A DNA stretch of 64,000 bases from DASRDU01 sp046331565 (GCA_046331565.1 JAXLQP010000002.1:930001-994000); one strand, 5' to 3'; counted from the stretch's first letter, positions 17,695-25,917 are shown. Numbers and translations: made by a program. Notes: generated by a model not told the origin, from the letters alone.

Positions 17695-18580
17695 AACCGG
17701 CAGGACGGCTTACCTGCATATGCTCTGGGGTTCGCTGGCGTTTGCGCTGATGGGCGCTTTCGGTCACGCGGCGGGTGCACGCTGTTCGTGGCAGTGGGTC
17801 GCCATTGCCCGCACGACGGTAGCCTTTCTGATTGCCTTTCTGATTGCCAGGTCAGCCGGAGTAAAGCTGGTTTTATGGGGGCCGCGCACGCTCTGGATCA
17901 GAAGCATTGCGGGCAGCATCGGACTGCTGTGCAATTTTTATGCAATCACGCACCTGCCGGTTTCTGATGCGCTGACGCTGATGAACACAGCGCCGATCTG
18001 GGTGGCAGTGCTGATGTGGGTGCTCTTTGGTCAGCGCCCCGGAGCCGGAACCTGGGCGGCAGTGCTGCTCGGCGTGGCGGGCATTGTGCTGATTCAGCAG
18101 CCGCATTTTGAAAGCGGCGTCTTTGCCGGGATGCTGGCTTTGTGCGGCGCGCTTTGCACTTCGATTGCGATGCTCGGACTGAACCGTTTGCAGAGCCTTG
18201 ACCCGCGCGCCATCGTCACACATTTCTCAGGCGTTTCAAGCCTCATCACGATTCTCTTTCTGCTGCTGACCGGCGGCAGTTCAAACATCATTTCACCATC
18301 AGGATTCAGAGCCTTCGCGCTGCTGATGCTGACGGGAACCTTTGGTGTGATCGGGCAGATGGGCATGACGCTCGCCTTTGCCAAAGGTCACGCCGCGCGC
18401 GTTTCAGTCGTCAGCCTGGCGCAGATTCTTTTTGCCCTGATCTTTGATCTGGTCATCTGGCGACGAAACATCAATCTGATTTCGATGATCGGGATGGCGC
18501 TGGTCGCGGCTCCGACGGCGTGGCTGATTCTGCACGATGTCACGCGACGCGCTGAAAGAGTCGTGGAAGTTGAAGCGTAA
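17678..18580 (+). CDS. EamA/DMT-family transporter
   Basis: A 300-residue inner-membrane protein with ten predicted helices in two EamA repeats (AYLHMLWGSLAFALMGAFGH, then GVFAGMLALCGALCTSIAML). The conserved end of helix 4 (SDALTLMNTAPIWVAVLMW) is present. Substrate is unknown; EamA members export metabolites such as amino acids or purines. The gene is the third in a coupled cluster. Notably its last 56 bp (18521-18576) are duplicated at 21557-21612, where the same 19 C-terminal residues and a stop are encoded, so the present 3' end may be a replacement supplied by the adjacent insert. Confidence 0.88.
   Translation: MRMQAETGRTAYLHMLWGSLAFALMGAFGHAAGARCSWQWVAIARTTVAFLIAFLIARSAGVKLVLWGPRTLWIRSIAGSIGLLCNFYAITHLPVSDALTLMNTAPIWVAVLMWVLFGQRPGAGTWAAVLLGVAGIVLIQQPHFESGVFAGMLALCGALCTSIAMLGLNRLQSLDPRAIVTHFSGVSSLITILFLLLTGGSSNIISPSGFRAFALLMLTGTFGVIGQMGMTLAFAKGHAARVSVVSLAQILFALIFDLVIWRRNINLISMIGMALVAAPTAWLILHDVTRRAERVVEVEA
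18521..18576. repeat. left copy of 56-bp direct repeat (EamA 3' end)
   Basis: Identical to 21557-21612 at 55 of 56 positions. In this copy the bases form the last codons of the EamA gene, ending GTT GAA GCG TAA. The repeats bracket the 3-kb lower-GC insert. Confidence 0.93.
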
Positions 18581-18840
18581 AAGCCCGTAAAATTCATCCT
18601 GATTTTGAGCGATTGAGTTGCGTGTCAGAAAAAATGCTCAACAGTGAAAATTGTTCTTGACACGAAAAAAAAAAAGATCGTTAGCTTGTTCCCGTCACTC
18701 AGCATCCAAATCCCCCAAACAGCCATTTGACTACGCGGCTCGTAACCTGCGTCCGAGACGGCAGCTCCTGTCTTGAACGCATCAGGAAACAGCCGCAATC
18801 CTTCAGCCGAAGTTACCAACCCAAAAAGGAGGGTATCCAA

Positions 18841-19122
18841 ATGAAAAATCTGCTGACCAATTCAGCACTTTCCCTTTGTCTGGCGATGATCCTGATAACC
18901 ATCTGGCTGGTCACGACTCCTGTTCCAGTGTACGCCGCTGGTGGCTGGGACGGGTGCCAGAATGCAGATGGAAGCTGGACATCAGGTGATCCAGGCGACA
19001 AGTCTGGATGCAGTGTCAGGTACAATGGGCAACCTGTTCCGGGACTTGGGGAATATGAGTACTACAACTGTAGTGATCCCAGCAAAAATGCGACCTGCTT
19101 CTATGACTACTCTTACTATTAA
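18841..19122 (+). CDS. small secreted cysteine-containing protein
   Basis: A 93-residue precursor. AGGAGGG lies 8-9 nt before ATG 18841, which fixes the start. Residues 1-30 form a classical Sec signal peptide (Lys at 2, hydrophobic SLCLAMILITIWLV, cleavage near VYA-AG). The mature part, about 63 residues, is Gly/Asp/Asn/Tyr-rich with four cysteines (GWDGC, SGCSV, YYNCS, ATCFY), so two disulfides are possible, and it ends in a tyrosine-rich tail. I do not recognise the family. Its position in an insert with a thioredoxin-like gene hints at an oxidatively folded or redox-related extracytoplasmic peptide (inference). TTGACA at 18657-18662 followed by A11 could be an upstream -35 region. Confidence 0.7.
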   Translation: MKNLLTNSALSLCLAMILITIWLVTTPVPVYAAGGWDGCQNADGSWTSGDPGDKSGCSVRYNGQPVPGLGEYEYYNCSDPSKNATCFYDYSYY

Positions 19123-19225
19123 ATGTAAGACAGCCATCTGAAGCAGACGACTGCGGCAGGGCGTCAGGATTTATCAACGCTCTGCCGTAGCCTGCCTTGA
19201 AGACAACCCGAATGCGAGGTTATTT

Positions 19226-20938
19226 ATGACAAGACGCTTGTCCAGAATAATTATCGTGATTATCGCTCTGCTTGGAATCCCTTCACTTACACTGGGTCAG
19301 GCGCAGAAAAGCGGAGAAACAAAAGAAAGAGAGATTGCTGCCGGAGTTGACGAAGTTGCAGAATTGAAGAAGTCTCTTCTGGCGAACTTCTTCGCGTTGG
19401 AAGCAACCGCAGACAAACTCAGGTCGCCTCTGGCCCGTGCTGTGGCAAGGATTGAGATTGCGGATGCGGTCTGGGAACTGGACCAGGACTGGGCAGAAAA
19501 GTTGCTTCGGGAGGCTTATGAGCTGGTGCTGCCGGATCAGGAAGAGCGATTGAAGTACCGCAATCTGTCCAGGGGATCAAATCCGATAGAGCCGAATAAA
19601 CTGGCTGTTGCACAGAATGCAGTTCGCCAGCGTTTGCTCTCAATTGCCAGGAGAGATGCCGATTTTGCAAAGCAACTCATTGAGAGAGGGCAAAAGGAAA
19701 TGGGAGTCGCTGGCGAAACGGACTCTTACAGTACTCTTGCCGTCGCAGCGATCAAGGCAGGCGAATTGCCAAAGGCCAGAGAATATCTGCTGGAATTGTT
19801 CGATACAGACCCGTCGCAGGTCAGCGCCGGAGGAGGAATCCGTGAACTCGCAAGTCAGAACAGAGAAGAGGCTGACAGGCTGGTGTTTGAATATATCAGG
19901 CGACTGCGTACATTCCCGCTGACGCGGAGCAATGCTCCGCGAATCTTCAGCAGCCTGAGTTCAGCAGTATTCCCGGTTCCTCCCTTTGACTCCCAGGGCA
20001 GAAGGATTCCTGTCGCAGGCCCTGACGTAATCAGGGCTTATCTGGGCTTTATGATTGAAAGTCTGACTGCACTTGAACAAAGAGACAGTGGCGCAGCAAA
20101 AGAGTTCCGTTCCAGAATTCTGTCTCTGTGGCCTCAGGTCAGGCAACTGGCTCCTGAGCTTGTTGAGCCGTTCCTGCTGTTGGAATCAATCAGCAGAGTG
20201 TCGGGTAAACCTGATTCCCTTCCAGACCGGACTCAGGAGGAAAAGATCAGCGCAGAGTATGAAACACGCGTGAAAACCATTTCTCAGGACAGCCCGAAAG
20301 AGACAGTGATTGAGACCTTCAAACTTGCCCTTGGACGGCAGGACTATACGGAAGCTCGCCGCCAGCTTGGTTTTGTTTCAGACAAACAATTACGTGAGAA
20401 GCATACAGAGATACTCAATCAGAGCGAAGCTGTTCATCTGACAGCGAAGGGCAACCTGATTGAAGCATTACAGGCGGCTTATCAGTTGAAAACAGCGGAT
20501 TCGATTCTTCGCGTATTTCCTCAGCTCATCAAAAGATTCATCGAAAAGAAAGACCGTGATAATGCGGTCTCTCTGGTCAGCGAGGCTGTCAAAACTCTGT
20601 CTGCCATTGATGATAAATCGAAACAGAGCCTGCTGCTCAGTACTCTGGCCGGGTCTGTTGCACCAGTGGATGAGGTGCTGGCGCTTGAGATTCTTTACCG
20701 CGCGGTGCAGGCATCCAACAAAGGCGCTGGAAGGGCAGAAGATGATTACAAAATCGGGATAGACACTGCGGCCTTCACCAGAATCGCGCCAGACCGGGAG
20801 GCAGAGATCATTCAGATCGCTTATGCGCTTGATGATCCATTGCAAAAAATCGCTGCCCTGACGGCCATATATCGCTGGAAGGCCGGAGTATTGAAGAAAA
20901 CACTCCCTCAGGCATCCTCAAAAAACAGTGAGAACTGA
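19226..20938 (+). CDS. secreted alpha-helical repeat protein of unknown function
   Basis: A 570-residue protein with an N-terminal signal peptide (RIIIVIIALLGIPSLTLGQA, cleavage near residue 25). The rest is almost entirely helical and charged, with TPR-like spacing in places (AKLLREAYELVLPDQEERL-type helices near 90-110, AIKAGELPKAREYLLELF near 180-195, SVSEAVKTLS-type helices late). No catalytic motif is seen. It is in the same direction as the flanking small secreted protein and the UGA-containing thioredoxin-like gene, 23 bp upstream of the latter. Codon usage is less GC-biased than outside the insert. Probably periplasmic; function unknown. Confidence 0.7.
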   Translation: MTRRLSRIIIVIIALLGIPSLTLGQAQKSGETKEREIAAGVDEVAELKKSLLANFFALEATADKLRSPLARAVARIEIADAVWELDQDWAEKLLREAYELVLPDQEERLKYRNLSRGSNPIEPNKLAVAQNAVRQRLLSIARRDADFAKQLIERGQKEMGVAGETDSYSTLAVAAIKAGELPKAREYLLELFDTDPSQVSAGGGIRELASQNREEADRLVFEYIRRLRTFPLTRSNAPRIFSSLSSAVFPVPPFDSQGRRIPVAGPDVIRAYLGFMIESLTALEQRDSGAAKEFRSRILSLWPQVRQLAPELVEPFLLLESISRVSGKPDSLPDRTQEEKISAEYETRVKTISQDSPKETVIETFKLALGRQDYTEARRQLGFVSDKQLREKHTEILNQSEAVHLTAKGNLIEALQAAYQLKTADSILRVFPQLIKRFIEKKDRDNAVSLVSEAVKTLSAIDDKSKQSLLLSTLAGSVAPVDEVLALEILYRAVQASNKGAGRAEDDYKIGIDTAAFTRIAPDREAEIIQIAYALDDPLQKIAALTAIYRWKAGVLKKTLPQASSKNSEN

Positions 20939-20961
20939 CTATTACAGGAGGTTGAATAGCA

Positions 20962-21543
20962 ATGAGAGAATTCACTCCTGCTCGAAGAAATCGGACATGG
21001 ATTATCGGTATTCTGCTGATCCTGCTCCTGACAGGCGATGCGCTGCTTATCAAACAGAATCTGCGGCTGCGCGCAGACCTGGAGAAGTTCAGGCCGGATA
21101 CCATCAGCAAGGGTCAGGTAGTCCCGCAATTTTCCGGCAGAACGTTACAAGGTGACGACTTCAAAATGACTTTTGCGGCTGACCAGCCTGCTCGCGTATT
21201 GCTCTTTTTCAGCCCTGGCTGACCATACTGTCGAGAGCAGTTTGCTTTCTGGCAAGAATTACTGAAGCAGGCTGACCGCAACCGTTTCACCGTAATTGGT
21301 CTGGTTTCGGATTCAGAAAAAAAGGAAAGCCTGGATGATTACTTGCGCTCTGTCGGTTGCGCCGACCTGCCTGTTATTTTGATTTCAGAGAGCGTTGCTA
21401 AAAGCTACAAACTCTCTATGACCCCAACAACATTAATTGTGGATAGCTATGGCAGGGTTCAGCAAAACTGGATGGGCAAATGGAAGCCGGATACTGTTGC
21501 CTCTGCCAGCGCCTTTTTTGGCTTTTCACTTACAAAGGAATGA
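20962..21543 (+). CDS. TlpA/thioredoxin-like protein with in-frame UGA at the first active-site cysteine (candidate selenoprotein, UxxC)
   Basis: Read through one UGA, this frame gives a complete 193-residue membrane-anchored thioredoxin-fold protein. AGGAGG lies 10 nt before ATG 20962. A transmembrane anchor (about residues 13-30) is followed by the redoxin domain. The sequence runs LLFFSPG, then TGA at 21220-21222 (codon 87), then PYCREQFAFWQELL. The normal motif would be CxxC, so UGA replaces the first, nucleophilic Cys. After the UGA the frame stays open for 106 codons with good thioredoxin features, including the cis-proline segment SMTPTTLIVD and a final strand/helix. Selenocysteine insertion fits best; a nonsense mutation or base error is the alternative. 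No selA, selB, selD or tRNA-Sec is in the window. Confidence 0.72.
21223..21256 (+). promoter_or_regulatory. candidate bacterial SECIS hairpin after the UGA
   Basis: Just downstream of the UGA, AGA-GCA (21234-21239) can pair with TGC (21243-21245) and TCT (21248-21250), leaving a two-base UU bulge on the 3' side and a GUU apical loop. The loop G (21240) is 17 nt after the UGA, in the range usual for bacterial SECIS elements. An alternative short hairpin, ACTGT/GCAGT (21227-21231 with 21237-21241), competes. The stem is short, so this is only suggestive. Confidence 0.3.
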
Positions 21544-21556
21544 TTGCAGCTTACAA

Positions 21557-21612
21557 TGGCTGATTCTGCACGATGTCACGCGACGCGCTGAAAGAGTCGT
21601 GGAAGTCGAAGC
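21557..21612. repeat. right copy of 56-bp direct repeat (orphan EamA 3' end)
   Basis: Matches 18521-18576 at 55 of 56 positions. Read in the same frame it continues GTC GAA GCC TGA (stop at 21614-21616), encoding the identical 19-residue EamA C-terminus with synonymous changes. The stop is one base from the stop of the convergent M61-like gene, which suggests this is the original EamA gene end. Confidence 0.92.
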
Positions 21613-21617
21613 CTGAG

Positions 21618-23150
21618 TCAGTTGCCGAGTTGCAGCATCAGGGCGCGCTGCCGGGCTGAGAGGCCGGGCGCAACACTGATGCGCGGGCGACCGAGCGGCC
21701 CGCGTTCGATGACAAAGCCCCAGGGTTTGAGCGTGGCGGCGAGGTCAATTTCGCGTGTGCCTTCGATGTTGTCGCGGATGAAACGCTCGAAGTTTCCGGC
21801 CTTCTGCAATTCAGCGATGACTTCACGATTGCCTGTTTCGCGCCCGCGCAAACCGTAATTCTGATAAAGCCCGCGCATCACTTCCATCACATTTTTTTTG
21901 CCGTCGCTCTGCCACCGCAACTCCAGGTCATACAGCCCCGCGACGAGCATGCCCTTGCGGTAAACGAGTTCGTAATTGGCCAGATTCGCAAACTTGTCCG
22001 GCGAAGCGGCGACCAGCGAAAGCCGCGTGCGCGCCGGATTGGCCGCATACGATTCGTACTCATCGCCAAGCGCGTCGAGATATTCGCGCAGGCTGAAGGT
22101 TTTGAGCCGCTGCAAGGTCACGAGCGCCACATAGCGCGTGAAGCCTTCCCAGAACCAGTCGAAATTTTCGCGGATGTTGAAGCTGCCCGGCAGGTAGAAG
22201 TGAAACATTTCATGCGCCAGGTGGCGCGAGTAATGGGCAAACGTGCGCGCCGGATTGTCGTTCTGATTGAGCATCATCACGACCGTGTGATGCCGCGTCA
22301 GCGCGCTTGAACGCAGGCCGGTCAGCGGAATCGGATAGGGCGCCAGCGTGACCAGAAACGATTCCTGATTCTCGCCTGTATTCAGTCCGCCCATCAGCGA
22401 TGCCTGCTCGCCCGCAATGCCTGCGGCCAGTCGCGCCGCCTGACTGTCGGTGAAATGCCACTGCCCGGCAATGGCCAGCCGCACGCGCACGCCGCCGGTT
22501 TCAAGCACCTGTTCGCGCAACTGTCCGAGAAAGAAGATGGCGCGGCTCTGATCGGGAACTTCGTAAAAACCGTTCTGCTCAGGTTCGGTTGTCGCAATCT
22601 GCCAGCCTTCGGGCGGTCTGATCTTCAGCCTGACGCGGTCGGCTTTTTGCGGGCAATCATTTTCACTCGCCACGCACACGCGCGGCACCAGGTCGGAGAG
22701 CAGCAGAAAACCAGCTTCAGGGCCGAGGCTCGAAGTCAGCGGATATTCGCCGGGATCAAGCGCGCGGCCCGTGCGCACTTCGTAACTGATGGTGATGGTC
22801 TGTTCCGGTTCGCTGACATTGATCAGATAAATGCCCGGCCCGCGAATCTCAGGCGTGATCTGTGCGCCGTGCGCGTCCCTGATTCTGAGCGAGTAAAGGC
22901 GTTCGCTGAGCCGCTGAATACCGGCAAATTCATCAGTAAAACTCAGCCGGTAACGGCCCCTGGTGAGCAGCGTCTCGCACGACACCCGCAGCGAACGGGT
23001 GCGCGGTGTGATGTCAGAAATTTCGCAGGTCAGCGGAAAGGCGGAAACTGAAGTCAGACAGCCGCCAGCCAGCAGCAGAAAGGCGAGGCGTAAAAAGAGG
23101 CAGCGGGTCAGCCGACCACCGAACACCGGCAATTGAATTTCACCATTCAT
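21618..23150 (-). CDS. M61-like zinc metallopeptidase, exported
   Basis: A 510-residue exported protein. A hydrophobic signal (CLFLRLAFLLLAGGCLTSVSA) precedes a beta-rich N-terminal domain. The central region has the gluzincin motif HEMFH (in HLAHEMFHFYLPG) and, about 20 residues later, the third zinc ligand Glu in WFWEGFTRYVAL, as in glycyl aminopeptidase (M61) relatives. The helical part follows, ending in a C-terminal region where the PDZ domain common in M61 is not obvious. The ATG at 23150 lies inside the end of the upstream J-domain gene (11-bp overlap), so translation is probably coupled. Broad aminopeptidase activity is likely; substrate unknown. Confidence 0.75.
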   Translation of the reverse strand: MNGEIQLPVFGGRLTRCLFLRLAFLLLAGGCLTSVSAFPLTCEISDITPRTRSLRVSCETLLTRGRYRLSFTDEFAGIQRLSERLYSLRIRDAHGAQITPEIRGPGIYLINVSEPEQTITISYEVRTGRALDPGEYPLTSSLGPEAGFLLLSDLVPRVCVASENDCPQKADRVRLKIRPPEGWQIATTEPEQNGFYEVPDQSRAIFFLGQLREQVLETGGVRVRLAIAGQWHFTDSQAARLAAGIAGEQASLMGGLNTGENQESFLVTLAPYPIPLTGLRSSALTRHHTVVMMLNQNDNPARTFAHYSRHLAHEMFHFYLPGSFNIRENFDWFWEGFTRYVALVTLQRLKTFSLREYLDALGDEYESYAANPARTRLSLVAASPDKFANLANYELVYRKGMLVAGLYDLELRWQSDGKKNVMEVMRGLYQNYGLRGRETGNREVIAELQKAGNFERFIRDNIEGTREIDLAATLKPWGFVIERGPLGRPRISVAPGLSARQRALMLQLGN

Positions 23151-23937
23151 CAAAACGCTGGTTGACCTGATACATCATATCCACAATCAGGACGATGATC
23201 GGCGGGTAAAAGAGGACTCCGAAAACAAGGTTTTCAAGACTGGGCGTGCCAAAAATCTGGCTGGTGAAATCTTCGGTCAGCATGCCGATCAGCATCCCGG
23301 TGCCGAGCGAGAGCAGATAACCGCCGCCGATAAAGGCAAGCGCCGCGCCGCGACTGAACTGTTCTTCAGGCTTGCGGTAACGCATCAGCGAAATCATCAC
23401 CGGACGATAAGTGTAATGATCGAGCTGCCGTTTGATGCTGCGGCCCAGGTGCCAGACGCCGATGAAAAACAGCAGCGTCAGCCCGACCTGCCACAAAACA
23501 GGCAGCGCGCCGAAAATTGACGGCTTCAGCATGGCCACCATGAATGTTGACAGGAACAGCGCGACCGTCGTGTAAACGGCCTGGCCGCGCCACCGCGATT
23601 CCTCGCGCTCGCGTTCGAGCCATTCATTGACGATGCGATCAGCCCGCGCCTGGTAATAAGCCCTGCGCGCCGCCCGCGCCGCTGCGGCTGAACTCGCCGC
23701 CCGCCGCGACCGCGCCGCCGATGACGAAGCCGCCGTCCCGGTGCGGTCGTAATAAGCGCGCCGCTGCGGATCAATCAGCGTCTGGTAGGCTTCAGTGATG
23801 CGGGCAAATTCGCCTGCCGCAGATGGCTCGGCATTGACGTCAGGGTGATATTTGCGCGCCAGACGACGGTAAGCCGATTTGATTTCGTTTGCATTGGCCG
23901 TGCGACTGACGCCCAGCACTCGGTACAGATCAGACAT
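23140..23937 (-). CDS. membrane J-domain (DnaJ-like) protein
   Basis: A 265-residue protein starting with a J domain (LYRVLGVSRTANANEIKSAY) with the HPD motif in RKYHPDVN that stimulates Hsp70 ATPase. An Ala/Ser/Arg-rich linker follows, then four likely membrane helices (around AVYTTVALFLSTFMVAML, LWQVGLTLLFFIGVW, AALAFIGGGYLLSLGTGML, LVFGVLFYPPIIVLIVDMM). There is no zinc-finger or C-terminal substrate domain, so it is a type III (DnaJ-like) protein probably recruiting DnaK to the membrane. Start at ATG 23937 rather than the upstream TTG. Its end overlaps the M61-like gene, suggesting a joint secretion or quality-control role (inference). Confidence 0.85.
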   Translation of the reverse strand: MSDLYRVLGVSRTANANEIKSAYRRLARKYHPDVNAEPSAAGEFARITEAYQTLIDPQRRAYYDRTGTAASSSAARSRRAASSAAAARAARRAYYQARADRIVNEWLEREREESRWRGQAVYTTVALFLSTFMVAMLKPSIFGALPVLWQVGLTLLFFIGVWHLGRSIKRQLDHYTYRPVMISLMRYRKPEEQFSRGAALAFIGGGYLLSLGTGMLIGMLTEDFTSQIFGTPSLENLVFGVLFYPPIIVLIVDMMYQVNQRFDEW

Positions 23938-24391
23938 CCAGTTGCCCGCAGGCAATCACTTCACCCGGAAGTGACGGCCAGGTGCGTCCCCGCTGAAATA
24001 GTGGTTGCCACGATATTACCTGCCAGCAGATCAGCCGGAAGGCCGACACGGGAAGGGGCGCAGGCATCGCAGATAAGACCGGGGCTGCCAAAGAACCAGC
24101 GTATTTTACGCCATCCGGGGCAGGTTTCAAGCAGGATGTTTTTCAGCCCTGCCGGAGCCGGAAAATGCGGGCCGCACCGCCTCTGAAAACCGCCGCTCAG
24201 GCTGCCACCGTCTGCCCGCAGCGTTTCTAATCCTGAGCGAAGTGGTACTATGTGCGGGGCCGGAAACCTGACTGAAAGGTTGCAATATCAATTCATATTA
24301 TCTGAGTTACATTATGCAGCGCATTGGTATGAAGCGCACGGCATCGGAAAGTGTGAATTCAAAATCAAGCCCCCACTGCTCGATTAAGCTG
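23938..24391. other. intergenic region between divergent J-domain gene and small SH3-like gene
   Basis: About 450 bp. I see no RNA gene or convincing protein. The right part (24270-24313) is AT-rich (TTGCAATATCAATTCATATT region) and probably holds the promoter of the plus-strand small gene. Short frames in the left part have no domain. Confidence 0.4.
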
Positions 24392-24634
24392 ATGAAGAAA
24401 AGAAATTCCAGAACTGAATTTGCCGTCTGCATCTGCAACACCGGCTACGAAGCCAGCCTGGAAGTTGGAAAGATTTACGAAGTCATTCCGGATGCAGAGG
24501 CAGACAGGCACGGGTATCTGCGTGTGATTGATGAAAGCGGAGAGGATTACTGGCATCCGGCGAAGTGGTTCTTTGCCGTTGCGTTGCCGCGAAAACTGGA
24601 AAAAACGCTGGCCGAGGTTTATCGCGCTGCCTGA
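24392..24634 (+). CDS. small conserved hypothetical protein
   Basis: An 80-residue cytoplasmic protein with the pattern FAVCICNTGYEASLEVGKIY, then EVIPDAEADRHGYLRVIDES and GEDYWHPAKWFFAV. Short proteins with this pattern (a compact beta-barrel-like sequence ending in a GEDY-Y/WxPxxxF signature) are common in Acidobacteriota and related soil bacteria but have no assigned function as far as I know. The start is uncertain: ATG 24392 gives the family-length protein, while in-frame ATGs at 24314 and 24329 would add 26 or 21 unremarkable residues. No neighbour suggests a role. Confidence 0.6.
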   Translation: MKKRNSRTEFAVCICNTGYEASLEVGKIYEVIPDAEADRHGYLRVIDESGEDYWHPAKWFFAVALPRKLEKTLAEVYRAA

Positions 24635-24681
24635 TCCATCAATACTGAGCTGTGCGCTCATTAACAAAACCCTGGTGATTT

Positions 24682-25155
24682 ATGTCTGCTTCTGATCGTG
24701 CTGCTACTGTTCATCGCCTGCTGGGCCAGGAATCTCAGGGAGTGCTTTGCACGCTTTCACAAAAACACGACGGCTGGCCGTTTGGTTCGGTTACGCCTTA
24801 CGCGCTGACGGCCTCAGGCGAGCCGCTGATTCTGGTCAGCGAACTGGCCGAACATACGCGCAACCTGCGCGCCGACCCGCGTGTGAGCCTTTTTATTCAG
24901 GATTCGGCGAATGCCGCCAACCCGCAGGCCGGAGCGCGCCTGACGCTGATGGGCCTGGCCGCGCCGGTTTCGGAAAGCGAATACGCCGACGCCGCGCAAC
25001 GTTACCTGCAACGCTTTCCTGAAGCGCACCTGAACTTTCAGCTTGGCGATTTCACGCTTTTCAAAATCGAAGTCAGGCAGGCCCGCTTTATCGGCGGCTT
25101 CGGAGAAATGGGCTGGGTGCAGCGCGAAGACCTGATGACCAGTTCTCGCACCTGA
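24682..25155 (+). CDS. pyridoxamine-phosphate-oxidase-fold (HugZ-like) flavin/heme protein
   Basis: A 157-residue split-barrel protein. ESQGVLCTLSQKHDGWPFGS followed by TPYALTASGEPLILVSELAE and HTRNLRADPRVSLFI is the pattern of PNPOx-like FMN-binding proteins of the HugZ/CREG type; GARLTLMGLA and FTLFKIEVRQARFIGGFGEMGWV complete the barrel. The C-terminal DUF2470 heme-associated domain of full HugZ is absent, so heme oxygenase function is uncertain. Start at ATG 24682. Confidence 0.75.
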   Translation: MSASDRAATVHRLLGQESQGVLCTLSQKHDGWPFGSVTPYALTASGEPLILVSELAEHTRNLRADPRVSLFIQDSANAANPQAGARLTLMGLAAPVSESEYADAAQRYLQRFPEAHLNFQLGDFTLFKIEVRQARFIGGFGEMGWVQREDLMTSSRT

Positions 25156-25369
25156 TCTGCGCTGCCGGATAACACGATCATTTATGTTCATTCAGAGCGG
25201 CTGATGACCGAATCCCAGGCTGTCACCGGCTGCCGCGAAGTGACTTGCCCAGGAATGATGCTCGCGGATACTATTTCAGACCGGAATCATTATGCAGATT
25301 GCATCCCTGGCAGAACATCCGGTGCAGTCCGGCAAAGCAGGCTGCACTTTCCCCTGGAGGTAAAAACCT

Positions 25370-25810
25370 ATGCCTTATTCAGAATTGCTGATTAAACCAA
25401 TGCGCGAAGACCTGACCCGCGCAGGTGTCAAAGAGACGCGCACGCCCGAACAGGTTGATGAAGCCGTCAAAAACACCGCAGGCACGCTGATGATCGTGGT
25501 CAATTCAGTCTGCGGTTGTGCTGCTGGCAAAGCCCGCCCCGGCGTGGTGATGGCGCTTCAGCACGACGCCAGGCCGGATCAGGCGGTCACGGTCTTTGCA
25601 GGCGCGGACATTGAAGCAACCGAGCGCGCACGCAGCTATTTCAAGGGCTATCCGCCGTCGTCGCCTTCCATCGGCCTGCTCAGAAACGGCGAACTCGTTT
25701 TTATGATGGAACGCTGGCAGATCGAAGGCAAAGACGCAGCGGAAATCGCCAGCGAACTGAAAGCGGCTTTTGATAAGTACTGTGCGCCGCAGCAGGCAGC
25801 AGTCAGTTAA
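25370..25810 (+). CDS. bacilliredoxin (BrxA/BrxB family)
   Basis: A 146-residue YphP/YqiW-type bacilliredoxin. The active site NSVCGCAAG (CGC) at residues 45-53 is preceded by AVKNTAGTLMIVV, and the KGYPPSSPSIGLLRNGELVF cis-proline segment follows. In Bacillus these proteins remove bacillithiol from S-bacillithiolated proteins; family members also occur outside Bacillus, where the thiol partner must be confirmed. GGAGG lies 9 nt before ATG 25370. The leader holds a GTGCAG/CTGCAC hairpin (about 25320-25347) of unknown meaning. Confidence 0.9.
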   Translation: MPYSELLIKPMREDLTRAGVKETRTPEQVDEAVKNTAGTLMIVVNSVCGCAAGKARPGVVMALQHDARPDQAVTVFAGADIEATERARSYFKGYPPSSPSIGLLRNGELVFMMERWQIEGKDAAEIASELKAAFDKYCAPQQAAVS

Positions 25811-25917
25811 GCCTCGCAGATGGTTGTTTGACCCCTTATGTCACGGGCAGCTACACTGCTGCGTCTGGTTCGGTCGCCAGACTGTCCGCCTGGACAGCCA
25901 TCCTGGATCATCAATTT

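Larger units (their letters stand above)
18577..21556. mobile_element. putative integrated 3-kb island between EamA 3'-end repeats
   Basis: The segment is bounded by 56-bp direct repeats and looks different from its surroundings: more AT, looser third codon positions, and strong Shine-Dalgarno sequences. It carries three plus-strand genes (small secreted protein, helical-repeat secreted protein, UGA-containing thioredoxin-like protein). Regeneration of a gene 3' end at one boundary is typical of site-specific integration, but no integrase, transposase or other recombinase is inside. It may be a cargo remnant or an insertion by homologous or illegitimate recombination. Confidence 0.45.

Noticed and set aside
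21220..21343. Frameshift or two separate genes (truncated redoxin plus a downstream short gene starting at 21343)
   Set aside because: The frame is identical before and after the TGA, no frameshift is needed, and the thioredoxin fold needs the segment between 21223 and 21342. A plain nonsense mutation remains possible but is less likely.
24682..25155. Calling the PPOX-fold protein a heme oxygenase (hugZ)
   Set aside because: The C-terminal domain of true HugZ is absent, so only the fold is claimed.
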